A stretch of 50,149 bases of DNA from SIG607 sp045592625 (GTDB lineage: Bacteria; Bacillota; Clostridia; Oscillospirales; Acutalibacteraceae). The notes under the pieces were generated by a model. It made no database searches and was not told the DNA's origin. It saw only the letters and a list, made by a program, of their open reading frames with translations. Positions 15,746 through 23,700 of this stretch are shown here, piece by piece. Where the stretch lies: NCBI GenBank assembly GCA_045592625.1, contig JAZNVC010000014.1, forward strand, positions 1 to 50,149. Direction: 5' to 3'. Both the position numbers and the translations under genes were made by a program. The first letter of the stretch is position 1; each line of letters begins with the position of its first letter.

Positions 15746-17003
15746 TGCAAGAAAAATAGCTGTTATGGGACTTTTAAGGGTTGAACAAGATAGAGCATAT
15801 TCTAATATTTTGCTGTCAAATCTTTTTGATGAATATAATCTTTCAAAAGAGGATAAAGCGTTATCGTCTGCTATTTTCTACGGTGTACTTGATAGACAAA
15901 TTACCCTTGATTATTATATAAATAAATACAGCAATATTCCGGTTAAAAAACTTGACCCATATACAAGACAGGTTTTGCGGAGTGCGTTTTATCAAATTTA
16001 TTTTATGGATAGGATTCCAATCAGTGCGGCAGTTAATGAAGCTGTAAAGCTTGTTAAAGGTTCCGAAGAAAATAAAAATTCCGGATTTGTTAATGCAGTT
16101 TTAAGAAAAGCTTCGAAAGAAAAACCGGAACTGCCAAGCGGCAGAGATTTATATTCTTTATCGGTGAGATACTCCTGTCCTCAGTGTATTTTAACCAGCC
16201 TGGTAAAAGATTACGGAATTGATGAAACCGAAAAAATACTTAAAAGCTTCCTTATTCCTGCAAAAGTTTTTTTAAGAACTAATACATTAAAAACTTCTTC
16301 CAAAGAGCTTATTAATTTATTAAAAAACGATGGTATTGAGGCAAAGTTAATAGGGGAGAACACCATAGAACTTGTATCAGGTATTGATTTTTCAAAAAAT
16401 AAATTGTTTAACGAAGGGCTGTTTCACGTACAGGACGTTTCTTCCCAAAAATGTGCTGAAGCACTTTTGGCAAAAAAAGGAGAAAGAATACTTGATGTGT
16501 GTTCTGCACCTGGCGGAAAATCTTTTACAGTTTCAGGGACTATGTCTGATAGCGGTGAAATAATTTCCTGCGACCTATACGAAAACAGAGTTTCTCTTAT
16601 AAAAAACGGAGCGGAAAGACTGGGCATTAAATCAATAAAAGCCATAACAAACGATGCTACCGTTTATAATAGTCGATTAGGAGAGTTTGACGCTGTTCTG
16701 TGCGATGTGCCTTGTTCCGGTTTTGGTGTAATCCGCAGAAAGCCTGAAATTAAATATAAACCTATTAATGATTTTAATGAACTTCAGGATATACAGCTTA
16801 ATATCCTAAAGGCATCATCAAATTATGTAAAAAAAGGCGGCAGACTTCTTTATTCTACATGTACTTTAAGAAAAGCGGAGAATGAGGATATTGTAAAAAA
16901 ATTTTTAAGCAGTAATAATGATTTTTATTGCGAATATATGCATACCTTTATTCCTGCGGTAAATAATGACGGATTTTTTCACGCTTTATTAAGACGCAGA
17001 TGA
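15738..17003 (+). CDS. rsmB: 16S rRNA cytosine-C5 methyltransferase RsmB
   Basis: Methylates C967-equivalent of 16S rRNA. Residues 1-130 are the NusB-like domain (ARKIAVMGLLRVEQDRAYSN, FYGVLDRQITLDYYIN, NSGFVNAVLRK); the rest is the SAM-dependent fold with LDVCSAPGGKSFTVSG, DVPCSGFGVIRRKPEIK and LLYSTCTLRKAENE, carrying both catalytic cysteines. Two GTG starts are possible: 15729 and 15738. GGCGGTGA at 15725-15732 favours 15738. It overlaps fmt by a few codons. Confidence 0.93.
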   Translation: MADARKIAVMGLLRVEQDRAYSNILLSNLFDEYNLSKEDKALSSAIFYGVLDRQITLDYYINKYSNIPVKKLDPYTRQVLRSAFYQIYFMDRIPISAAVNEAVKLVKGSEENKNSGFVNAVLRKASKEKPELPSGRDLYSLSVRYSCPQCILTSLVKDYGIDETEKILKSFLIPAKVFLRTNTLKTSSKELINLLKNDGIEAKLIGENTIELVSGIDFSKNKLFNEGLFHVQDVSSQKCAEALLAKKGERILDVCSAPGGKSFTVSGTMSDSGEIISCDLYENRVSLIKNGAERLGIKSIKAITNDATVYNSRLGEFDAVLCDVPCSGFGVIRRKPEIKYKPINDFNELQDIQLNILKASSNYVKKGGRLLYSTCTLRKAENEDIVKKFLSSNNDFYCEYMHTFIPAVNNDGFFHALLRRR

Positions 17004-17018
17004 AAGGTGGGGAGTTTA

Positions 17019-18059
17019 TTGGAAAAAATAGATATTAAATCAATGACCGAAGAAGAAATTAATGAGTATTTAAAAGAAATCGGTCAGCCTTCATTCAGGG
17101 CAGGACAGATATTCAAGTGGCTTCACACAGGCATATCTTCCTTTGATGAAATGACCAATATTTCCAAAGAACTCAGAAATCATCTTGATGAAAATTTTTA
17201 TATTGCAGATTTAAAAATAGTAAGGCGTCTTGAGTCAAAGCTTGACGGTACCGTAAAATACCTTTATCAACTTTTTGACGGCGAAACAGTTGAATCGGTT
17301 CTTATGAAATATAATCACGGATATACGGTTTGTATATCCACTCAGGTAGGCTGCAGAATGGGATGCAAGTTCTGTGCATCGGGAATAGGAGGTCTTAAAA
17401 GACACCTTACTGCCTCTGAAATGCTTTCTCAACTTACCAAAGCACAGATAGATAACAACATACGAGTATCGAATGTGGTTATGATGGGCATGGGCGAACC
17501 CCTTGATAATTACGACAATAGCGTAAGATTTTTAAAGCTTGTTTCGCACCCTAATGGTATGAATATCGGTCTTAGACATGTTTCTCTTTCCACCAGCGGT
17601 GTAGTTGACGGTATTTATAAATTAGCAAATGAAAACCTGCCTATAACTCTTTCAATATCTTTACACGCTCCAAGTGATGAAATAAGAAGCAGGACCATGC
17701 CGATTAACAATAAGTGGAACATTGAAACGCTTCTTAAGGCTTGTAAGGATTATCAAAAGGTTACAACAAGACGCATTTCCTTTGAATATGCTATGATAAA
17801 TGATGTTAACGATACCAAAGAACACGCAAAGCTTTTGGCAAAACGACTTAAAGGTATAATGTGCCACGTGAATCTTATACCTGCAAATCCGGTTGTTGAG
17901 ACCGAGTTTAAAAAATCAGATAATTTAAAAATTGAAACCTTCAAAAATACTCTTGAAGGTTTAGGCATTACAGCTACAGTAAGACGTACTTTAGGAGCAG
18001 ATATAAATGCTTCTTGCGGTCAGTTAAGACGAGCAGAACAAAGAAAGGAGGATGTATAA
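17019..18059 (+). CDS. rlmN: Dual-specificity 23S rRNA/tRNA adenine-C2 methyltransferase RlmN
   Basis: Radical SAM enzyme methylating A2503 of 23S rRNA and A37 of some tRNAs. CRMGCKFCASG is the CxxxCxxC cluster site; MGMGEPLDNYDNSVRFLKL, LSLHAPSDEIR and the late SCGQLR cysteine are the family marks. Start: GTG 17007 overlaps the strong site GGTGGGGAG (17006-17014), so TTG at 17019, 5 bases downstream, fits much better and gives 346 residues. Confidence 0.94.
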   Translation: MEKIDIKSMTEEEINEYLKEIGQPSFRAGQIFKWLHTGISSFDEMTNISKELRNHLDENFYIADLKIVRRLESKLDGTVKYLYQLFDGETVESVLMKYNHGYTVCISTQVGCRMGCKFCASGIGGLKRHLTASEMLSQLTKAQIDNNIRVSNVVMMGMGEPLDNYDNSVRFLKLVSHPNGMNIGLRHVSLSTSGVVDGIYKLANENLPITLSISLHAPSDEIRSRTMPINNKWNIETLLKACKDYQKVTTRRISFEYAMINDVNDTKEHAKLLAKRLKGIMCHVNLIPANPVVETEFKKSDNLKIETFKNTLEGLGITATVRRTLGADINASCGQLRRAEQRKEDV

Positions 18060-18060
18060 T

Positions 18061-18786
18061 ATGCAAATTGTAGGTAAAACCGATGTAGGAGCTATAAGGG
18101 AAAGTAATCAGGATGCTTTTTTCTATGATACTTTATCAGAAAACGCTTTTTTTGCTATTGTTTGTGACGGAATGGGCGGTGCTAATGCCGGTAATGTTGC
18201 AAGTGACTCGGCTGTCCGTACAATTTCTGAATATCTTAAAAGAGCTTTCAGAGAAGGTATGAATTCAACACAGATTGAAAACATTATCCGTTCTGCAATA
18301 ATTACTGCAAACTCTAAAGTATTTCAAATGTCTCAAAAAGATGAAAGTCTTTTAGGAATGGGAACAACCGTGGTGCTGTTATTTGTTGTGGGAAATACAG
18401 GTTACGTTATTCATATAGGTGACAGCAGATTGTATATTTATACATCAAAAACCTTAAAACAAATAACCGTTGACCATTCGATTGTTCAGAATATGATTGA
18501 CAGCGGTAAAATAACTCCTGATGAAGCTAAAAACCACCCTAGTAAAAATATAATTACAAAAGCTCTCGGTGTTAATGAAGAAGTTAATGCTGATATGGAT
18601 TTTATAACACTTGGCGATAGTGACATAATTCTTTTGTGCAGTGACGGTCTGACCAACTACGTCACTGATGAGGAAATCACCGAAATTCTCGATAATTTCG
18701 ATGAAACTACAGCATTAAGACTTATTGATAAAGCAAATCTCGGTGGCGGCGGAGATAATATTACCGCCGTAGCAGTTAAAATATAA
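18061..18786 (+). CDS. prpC: PP2C-type serine/threonine phosphatase
   Basis: Reverses phosphorylation by the adjacent PASTA kinase. 241 residues with the PPM metal motifs: TDVGAIRESNQDAFF, VCDGMGGANAGNVAS, HIGDSRLYIY, LCSDGLTNYV and GGGGDNITAVAV. The start is ATG 18061, 9 bases after AAAGGAGG (18044-18051); ATG 18052 lies directly against that site and is unlikely. Its first codons follow the rlmN stop immediately, and 22 bases separate it from the kinase. Confidence 0.93.
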   Translation: MQIVGKTDVGAIRESNQDAFFYDTLSENAFFAIVCDGMGGANAGNVASDSAVRTISEYLKRAFREGMNSTQIENIIRSAIITANSKVFQMSQKDESLLGMGTTVVLLFVVGNTGYVIHIGDSRLYIYTSKTLKQITVDHSIVQNMIDSGKITPDEAKNHPSKNIITKALGVNEEVNADMDFITLGDSDIILLCSDGLTNYVTDEEITEILDNFDETTALRLIDKANLGGGGDNITAVAVKI

Positions 18787-18808
18787 TGGGGCGAAAGGAT
18801 TTATACTG

Positions 18809-20710
18809 ATGGAAAATTATGTAGGAAAAAAGCTAGACGGACGATATGAACTTCTTGAAGTAATCGGTATCGGCGGTATGGCTGTCGTATATAAAGGACA
18901 CGATATAATTGAAGATAAAATTGTTGCGGTAAAAATACTAAAAGATGAATATGTAAGCAACGAAGAATTTATTCGCAGATTTAAAAACGAATCCAGAGCT
19001 ATCGCCGTTCTTTCACATTCCAATATAGTTAAGGTGTTTGACGTTAGTTTTGGAGAAACTATGCAGTATATTGTTATGGAATATATTGACGGTATAACCT
19101 TAAAACAACTTATTGAACAGCAGGGAAGTTTAAGATGGAAGGATGCACTTCATTACGTAGTCCAGATTTTGCGTGGACTTCAACATGCTCATGACCACGG
19201 AATTGTACACAGAGACGTTAAGCCTCAAAATATTATGGTACTTGAAGACGGTACCATAAAGGTTACCGACTTCGGTATAGCTCGTTTTGCAAGAAGTGAA
19301 CAGCAGACCATAACCGATAAAGCAATTGGTTCTGTTCATTATATAAGTCCCGAACAGGCAAGAGGCGATAGCACTGATGAAAAGTCTGATATTTATTCCT
19401 TGGGCGTTATTCTTTATGAAATGCTGACAGGAAAACTTCCTTTTGAAGCAGACAGTGCTGTTTCTGTTGCTATAATGCAGCTTCAGCACGAACCTGAACT
19501 TCCGTCCTCTATTAACGGTTCTATTCCTCAGGGCCTTGAACAAATAACTATGCGTGCAATGCAGAAAAACAGCGAGAAAAGATATAAATCTGCTTCCGAA
19601 ATGCTCTGTGACCTTGAAGCCTTTAAACGAGATCCTGCTGTTACTTTCGATTACGGAGTTTTTGTTGATAATGACCCTACTAAGTATGTCAGTGATGCTG
19701 ATGAAGAAAGAAGCACTCAAAAGGTGCAAATTTTACCTATTTTATCAGGAATCACCATCGCATTTATTGCATGTATTTTAATTCTTGGCTTTATTTATCT
19801 CCCCAAATTAATAGGCAGAACTCCCGATGTTGATTGTCCTAATTTTATGGGGATGAGAATTGAAGATGTTGAAAACAGTAAAGCCTACAATAAATTTAAT
19901 ATCTTATTTGAGTTTGCGTCAAGCGATACCGAAAAAGGCATAATATTTGCTCAGTCGGTAGAACCTGGTCATCCAATAAAAGAAAATCATAAAATCACGT
20001 TAACTGTAAGTAGCGGTGAGCGTACAGTTAAGGTTCCCGATGTTTCTAACAAGGCTAAAGAAGTGGCTAAGGATATACTTGAAAAAGAAGGCTTTGAAGT
20101 TGAATTTGTAGAAGTATCTGACGATACAGTTCAAAAAGGTCTTATTATCAGAACAATGCCTGCCGCTGATTCATCGGTTCCCACAAACAGCAAAATTACT
20201 GTTTATATCAGTACGGGTGAAGCAACTGCAAAGGTGAAAATTCCTGATTTAATTGGTATGACTAAAGAGGAAGCGATAAGACTGTTACAGGATAAAGGTC
20301 TTGTAGTTGGTTCCGTAACCGAAGCTAACTGCACCGATAAAGAATATTCTAAAGGCGTAGTTATGTCACAGTATCCTAAGTATGAGGCTGGAACAGAGGT
20401 TGGCTACGGTTCTGCAATTGACCTTGTTATAAGTACAGGTAAATTTGATACAAAGGTTAAACTAGACATCAGCAATTTTTCTGATTTAGGAATTGAAACG
20501 GGCTATATTTCACTTTGGTATGAAGACCAGTTAGTTGCTACTTCCAGTATAATTAACTTTAACAAAACTACGTCTTACCAGCTTGATTTTACTTCGCCAG
20601 TTCGTGAAATGGAAAGTTGTGAAATTAAACTTACTGCAGATAACCAGTCGTATGTATATTATTGCACCATCAGTCTGGATTGTTTGACAGGACAATACAC
20701 AGTACTTTAA
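18809..20710 (+). CDS. prkC: Serine/threonine kinase with PASTA domains (PrkC/StkP family)
   Basis: A 633-residue membrane kinase that senses cell-wall fragments. The kinase covers residues 1-275: IGIGGMAVVYKG loop, AVKIL lysine, HRDVKPQNIMV catalytic loop, DFGIARF. A basic-poor linker leads to one transmembrane helix (about 309-332, ending in LGFIYLPKLIG). Outside are three PASTA repeats (about 339-405, 406-473, 475-547; RTVKVPDVSNKAKEVAKDIL starts the second) and an extra beta-rich tail of about 85 residues. In Bacillota such kinases act on germination, division and wall synthesis. The neighbouring phosphatase is its standard partner. Confidence 0.95.
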   Translation: MENYVGKKLDGRYELLEVIGIGGMAVVYKGHDIIEDKIVAVKILKDEYVSNEEFIRRFKNESRAIAVLSHSNIVKVFDVSFGETMQYIVMEYIDGITLKQLIEQQGSLRWKDALHYVVQILRGLQHAHDHGIVHRDVKPQNIMVLEDGTIKVTDFGIARFARSEQQTITDKAIGSVHYISPEQARGDSTDEKSDIYSLGVILYEMLTGKLPFEADSAVSVAIMQLQHEPELPSSINGSIPQGLEQITMRAMQKNSEKRYKSASEMLCDLEAFKRDPAVTFDYGVFVDNDPTKYVSDADEERSTQKVQILPILSGITIAFIACILILGFIYLPKLIGRTPDVDCPNFMGMRIEDVENSKAYNKFNILFEFASSDTEKGIIFAQSVEPGHPIKENHKITLTVSSGERTVKVPDVSNKAKEVAKDILEKEGFEVEFVEVSDDTVQKGLIIRTMPAADSSVPTNSKITVYISTGEATAKVKIPDLIGMTKEEAIRLLQDKGLVVGSVTEANCTDKEYSKGVVMSQYPKYEAGTEVGYGSAIDLVISTGKFDTKVKLDISNFSDLGIETGYISLWYEDQLVATSSIINFNKTTSYQLDFTSPVREMESCEIKLTADNQSYVYYCTISLDCLTGQYTVL

Positions 20711-20724
20711 TAAGGATTGCGTAA

Positions 20725-21612
20725 ATGAAGGGTTTAATTTTAAAGGCGATTTCAGGATTTTATTATGTTTCTTCCGAGGGGAAAACCTTTGAATGTAAAG
20801 CACGAGGCAGTTTCAGAAATAAAGGAGAATCTCCGCTTGTAGGAGATACCGTTGAATTTATTTCTGAAAACGGTGAAAAAGGTGTAATTGAAAGTATTTA
20901 TGACCGTAAAAACAGTCTGGTAAGACCAAACGTAGCAAATATCGATAAACTATTTATTGTTTCTTCTTTTGTTACACCGGCACCTAATACTTTGATAATT
21001 GACCGACTGACTATGATTTGTGCTTTTTATTCAATAACACCCGTTATTGTGTTTAACAAGTGTGATTTAGGTGACTTTTCTTCCTTTAAAACTATATATG
21101 AAAATAGCGGTTTTAAAACCTTGGTGGTGTCTGCTCAAACAGGTGAAGGTATTTGTGAACTTAAAAATGAACTTTTTGGATGTATTTCTGCCTTTACAGG
21201 TAATTCGGGCGTTGGTAAATCGAGTCTTCTAAATGTGATTTTTCCCACCCTTAACCTACAAACGGGTGAGGTTAGCGATAAACTTGGCAGAGGTAGGCAT
21301 ACAACTCGCCATATAGAACTTTTCGCCCATGAATTTAATGGATACGTTGCCGATACCCCTGGTTTTTCCTCTCTGGATACTCAATGTTTTAATATTGAAT
21401 TTAAAGAAAGACTGATTGATTGTTTCCCTGATTTTTCCGATTTTATTTGTGATTGTCAATTTGCCGATTGCGCTCATATAGGCGAAAAAGGCTGTGGTGT
21501 GGCAAAAGCGGTAAAGGATGGCAAAATCGAGACTTCAAGATATGAAAGTTATATAGCCATATACAATGAATTAAAAGATTTAAAGTCATGGCAAACAACT
21601 AAGAAACGATGA
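20725..21612 (+). CDS. rsgA: Small-subunit ribosome biogenesis GTPase RsgA
   Basis: Helps late 30S maturation. The order of motifs shows the circularly permuted GTPase: VFNKCDLGD (G4) comes first, then VSAQTGEG (G5), GNSGVGKSSLLN (G1) and DTPGFSS (G3). An OB fold covers residues 1-70, and the zinc knuckle CDCQFADCAHIGEKGCGV near residues 246-263 has its cysteine/histidine set. 295 residues. In Bacillus it is followed by rpe and thiN before spoVM; here only a small membrane ORF intervenes. Confidence 0.95.
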   Translation: MKGLILKAISGFYYVSSEGKTFECKARGSFRNKGESPLVGDTVEFISENGEKGVIESIYDRKNSLVRPNVANIDKLFIVSSFVTPAPNTLIIDRLTMICAFYSITPVIVFNKCDLGDFSSFKTIYENSGFKTLVVSAQTGEGICELKNELFGCISAFTGNSGVGKSSLLNVIFPTLNLQTGEVSDKLGRGRHTTRHIELFAHEFNGYVADTPGFSSLDTQCFNIEFKERLIDCFPDFSDFICDCQFADCAHIGEKGCGVAKAVKDGKIETSRYESYIAIYNELKDLKSWQTTKKR

Positions 21613-21686
21613 ACACTTTTTCTCATACTGAGTATAATATATTAGAAGTACCTTTACGGGTAGAGTGTATGAGAGGTTGTGCTTTA

Positions 21687-21836
21687 ATGCGAAAAAGATG
21701 TGTTAATAAAGGTTTTATAGCCATCGCTTTTGCAGTTGGACTTTTGGTTTCTTGCTTTGGTTCATCAAGATTTTTGATAGCAACTCTTGCTCTTACCGTC
21801 ATACTTCTTGGGATTTCTTACGTGAAGTGTCGTTAG
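21687..21836 (+). CDS. Small double-spanning membrane protein
   Basis: About 49 residues with two hydrophobic stretches (about 9-24 and 29-45) split by a short CFGSSR turn, and a basic-cysteine tail (YVKCR). The frame is also open to ATG 21609, which overlaps the rsgA stop as ATGA, and to ATG 21669; GAGAGG at 21671-21676 and composition favour 21687. A TATAAT at 21633-21638 may give it a separate promoter. It lies between rsgA and the SpoVM gene, so a sporulation link is possible, but no function is known to me. Confidence 0.55.
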   Translation: MRKRCVNKGFIAIAFAVGLLVSCFGSSRFLIATLALTVILLGISYVKCR

Positions 21837-21846
21837 GAGAGTTATT

Positions 21847-21936
21847 ATGAAAATTGTTTTAGTAAAAAGCCCAAAACTGTTAAGCGGAATATTACGTATG
21901 ATTTTTAAAATCAAAAAGGAACAACCCATTACTTAA
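21847..21936 (+). CDS. spoVM: Stage V sporulation protein M (SpoVM) homologue
   Basis: A 29-codon gene. In Bacillus subtilis SpoVM is a 26-residue amphipathic peptide that recognises the convex forespore membrane and anchors the spore coat ATPase SpoIVA. The product here starts MKIVLVKSPKLLSGILR. Compared with MKFYTIKLPKFLGGIVR of Bacillus, it keeps Met1, Lys2, Lys7, Pro9, Lys10, Leu12, Gly14, Ile15 and Arg17, including the helix-breaking Pro9 that matters for curvature sensing. AGGAGAG lies just ahead of the ATG. The locus is also right: downstream of prpC-prkC-rsgA, as in Bacillus, and directly before a terminator. Confidence 0.88.
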   Translation: MKIVLVKSPKLLSGILRMIFKIKKEQPIT

Positions 21937-21937
21937 A

Positions 21938-21987
21938 AGAAGAAGGCTGCCTCACCGAAATGTGAGACAGCCTTCTTTAATATTTTT
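21938..21987 (+). terminator. Terminator closing the housekeeping run
   Basis: AAAGAAGGCTG..CTCAC CGAAAT GTGAG..CAGCCTTCTTT, a 16-bp stem with one mismatched pair and a later T-run. It starts 2 bases after the spoVM stop. Confidence 0.85.
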
Positions 21988-21997
21988 TTGCAATTAT

Positions 21998-22004
21998 TGT
22001 CGAA
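21998..22004 (+). promoter_or_regulatory. Candidate Spo0A box
   Basis: TGTCGAA matches the TGNCGAA consensus bound by Spo0A~P. It lies about 200 bases upstream of spo0A but before the terminator at 22022, so control of spo0A itself from here is uncertain. A 7-base match can occur by chance. Confidence 0.3.
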
Positions 22005-22021
22005 ATTTTTTAAAAAAGGGG

Positions 22022-22058
22022 AAATGGTGACTTTGAATAATCAAAGTTACCATTTTTT
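22022..22058 (+). terminator. Second terminator upstream of spo0A
   Basis: AAATGGTGACTTTGA ATAA TCAAAGTTACCATTT with one G-U pair, then TTTTG. A 15-bp stem. It insulates spo0A from the upstream operon. Confidence 0.85.
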
Positions 22059-22075
22059 GTTGGAAAAAAGTTATA

Positions 22076-22099
22076 AATTCTAATGAAAAAATTAGAATT
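22076..22099. repeat. Perfect 9-bp hairpin in the spo0A upstream region
   Basis: AATTCTAAT GAAAAA ATTAGAATT, about 35 bases upstream of the spo0A -35 box, followed by ATTAGAAAATTCTAA at 22111-22125 which repeats the same half-sites. These paired TTCTAA/TTAGAA sites could be operator sequences. Confidence 0.4.
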
Positions 22100-22133
22100 A
22101 TTCGCCAAATATTAGAAAATTCTAAAAAAAAGG

Positions 22134-22162
22134 TTGAAATATTACCGATACTGTGATAGAAT
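22134..22162 (+). promoter_or_regulatory. Promoter of spo0A
   Basis: TTGAAA at 22134-22139, 17 bases, TAGAAT at 22157-22162, then AAAGGAGA 34 bases ahead of the ATG region. Looks like a sigma-A promoter; I see no clear sigma-H element. Confidence 0.65.
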
Positions 22163-22195
22163 AATTTTGCAAAATATAAAAAAGGAGACGAGAAA

Positions 22196-22969
22196 ATGTC
22201 TAACAAATGTAAAATTATAATTGCAGATGACAACACTGAATTCGGTAAAAGCTGTGTTGCAGCACTTAGAGACAGAGGTATGGACGTATATACCTGCGAG
22301 AAGGATGGCAGAAAACTTATTGATGCCATCAGAGATATTAGGCCAAATATCGTTCTTGCAGATGTATTTATGCCAAGCGCTGATATCATTAGTGTTATGC
22401 AAACAGTTTTTACCGAATTCGACTTTAAGCCAACATTCTTTGCAATGGCAGGATTTGACAACCCCAGACTTGAAAGAGAAACCATTTCATCAGGAGCCAC
22501 CTACTACTTTGTAAAGCCGTTTGACATACGATTGTTGGCTGAAAGAATTAATCAACTTTCAGGTTTTAAACGTAACGAACTGTTTTCTAAAACCAGAGGA
22601 AAATCAGTAAGTAATGACGAATTAGAGCTTATGGTAACCGATATAATACATAAAATCGGTATCCCTGCACACATCAAGGGTTATAATTATTTAAGAGAAG
22701 CTATTATTTTGTCAGTAAAAGATTCCGAAATGATTAATTCGGTTACAAAACTTTTATATCCTACCATTGCTAAAACCTTTTCTACTACTCCATCAAGGGT
22801 TGAAAGAGCTATAAGACATGCTATAGAAGTAGCTTGGGACAGGGGAGATACCGACATACTTGATTCCTACTTCGGTTATACAGTACAAAACCAGAGAGGT
22901 AAACCAACCAATTCTGAATTTGTAGCAATGATGGCGGATAATCTTCGTCTAAATATAAAGGTAGTTTAA
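22196..22969 (+). CDS. spo0A: Sporulation master regulator Spo0A
   Basis: 257 residues: receiver domain (1-120) and sporulation DNA-binding domain. The C-terminal part is unmistakable: IIHKIGIPAHIKGYNYLREA, TTPSRVERAIRHAIEVAWDR, GKPTNSEFVAMMADNLRL. In the receiver, the acidic pair Asp11-Asp12, phosphoacceptor Asp56 (LADVFMP) and Lys107 (FVKPFD) are kept, but the switch Thr (Thr84 of Bacillus) aligns with Ala85 and the usual HLDG after MP is SADII. The gene stands directly after spoVM rather than after spoIVB, its usual neighbour. It has its own promoter and terminator. Confidence 0.95.
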   Translation: MSNKCKIIIADDNTEFGKSCVAALRDRGMDVYTCEKDGRKLIDAIRDIRPNIVLADVFMPSADIISVMQTVFTEFDFKPTFFAMAGFDNPRLERETISSGATYYFVKPFDIRLLAERINQLSGFKRNELFSKTRGKSVSNDELELMVTDIIHKIGIPAHIKGYNYLREAIILSVKDSEMINSVTKLLYPTIAKTFSTTPSRVERAIRHAIEVAWDRGDTDILDSYFGYTVQNQRGKPTNSEFVAMMADNLRLNIKVV

Positions 22970-22973
22970 ATTT

Positions 22974-23007
22974 AAAATCGCCTCAAATTATCGAGGCGAT
23001 TTTTTTG
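22974..23007. terminator. Terminator between spo0A and pflA
   Basis: AAAATCGCCTC and GAGGCGATTTT with an 8-base loop and a T-run rightwards. The last codons and stop of the converging pflA gene lie inside the stem. Confidence 0.85.
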
Positions 23008-23699
23008 CATCTTTCAATATCCTCTTTTGTGGCTTCACGAATGTGCTCAAAAGGGAAAGAAATATTTAATTCTTTGTACTTTTCAATGCACAATTTTCTA
23101 AATGCTAAAAGCTCAGTTTTTTCAATACAAGAATATTTCTTTTCGAGAGCATAAAGTTTTAATATAGATTCATCGTTATCGTTTATCTGGGGAATAATAA
23201 CTTGACGAATCCACGTAGGCTTATTTATGCTTTCAAGATAATTTAAAAAACTATCGGCATTATTTATATCCATACCGGTAAACCTTAAATAATCGGTTTG
23301 GTTGGTGTACTTATAATCGAGAAGAACCAGGTCAGACAATTCGATTACCTTTTTGACTGTATCGTTTAAAATACAACCGCTTGTATCTATTGTAACGTGA
23401 ATTCCTTCGTTTTTTAATATCGGTATGAACTTTAAAAGGAAATCAGCCTGTAGTAGTGGTTCTCCGCCCGAAAAGGTTACACCGCCGTTTTTACCAAAGT
23501 AACTTTTCAAACGAAGAATTTTATTTAAAAGATTTTCGGCTGAAATTTCTTCTCCGCCTTTAAAATCCCAAGTTTCAGGATTATGACAGCAGTGACAGGA
23601 AAGGGGACAGCCTTGCATAAACACCACAGCTCTAACTCCCGGACCGTCAACCGTTCCAAGACTTTGAAATGAACTGATTCTACAAAATAGGTTGTTCAT
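22983..23699 (-). CDS. pflA: Pyruvate formate-lyase activating enzyme
   Basis: Radical SAM enzyme that installs the glycyl radical on PFL. From its start MNNLFCRISSFQSLGTVDGP it has the cluster motif CPLSCHCCHNPETW, then GGVTFSGGEPLLQADFL and TIDTSGC, all family marks. 238 residues, normal size. The frame is open further upstream into pflB, but homology and the position 1 base after the pflB stop fix the ATG at 23699. Co-transcribed with pflB. Confidence 0.95.
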   Translation of the reverse strand: MNNLFCRISSFQSLGTVDGPGVRAVVFMQGCPLSCHCCHNPETWDFKGGEEISAENLLNKILRLKSYFGKNGGVTFSGGEPLLQADFLLKFIPILKNEGIHVTIDTSGCILNDTVKKVIELSDLVLLDYKYTNQTDYLRFTGMDINNADSFLNYLESINKPTWIRQVIIPQINDNDESILKLYALEKKYSCIEKTELLAFRKLCIEKYKELNISFPFEHIREATKEDIERCKKIASII

Positions 23700-23700
23700 A

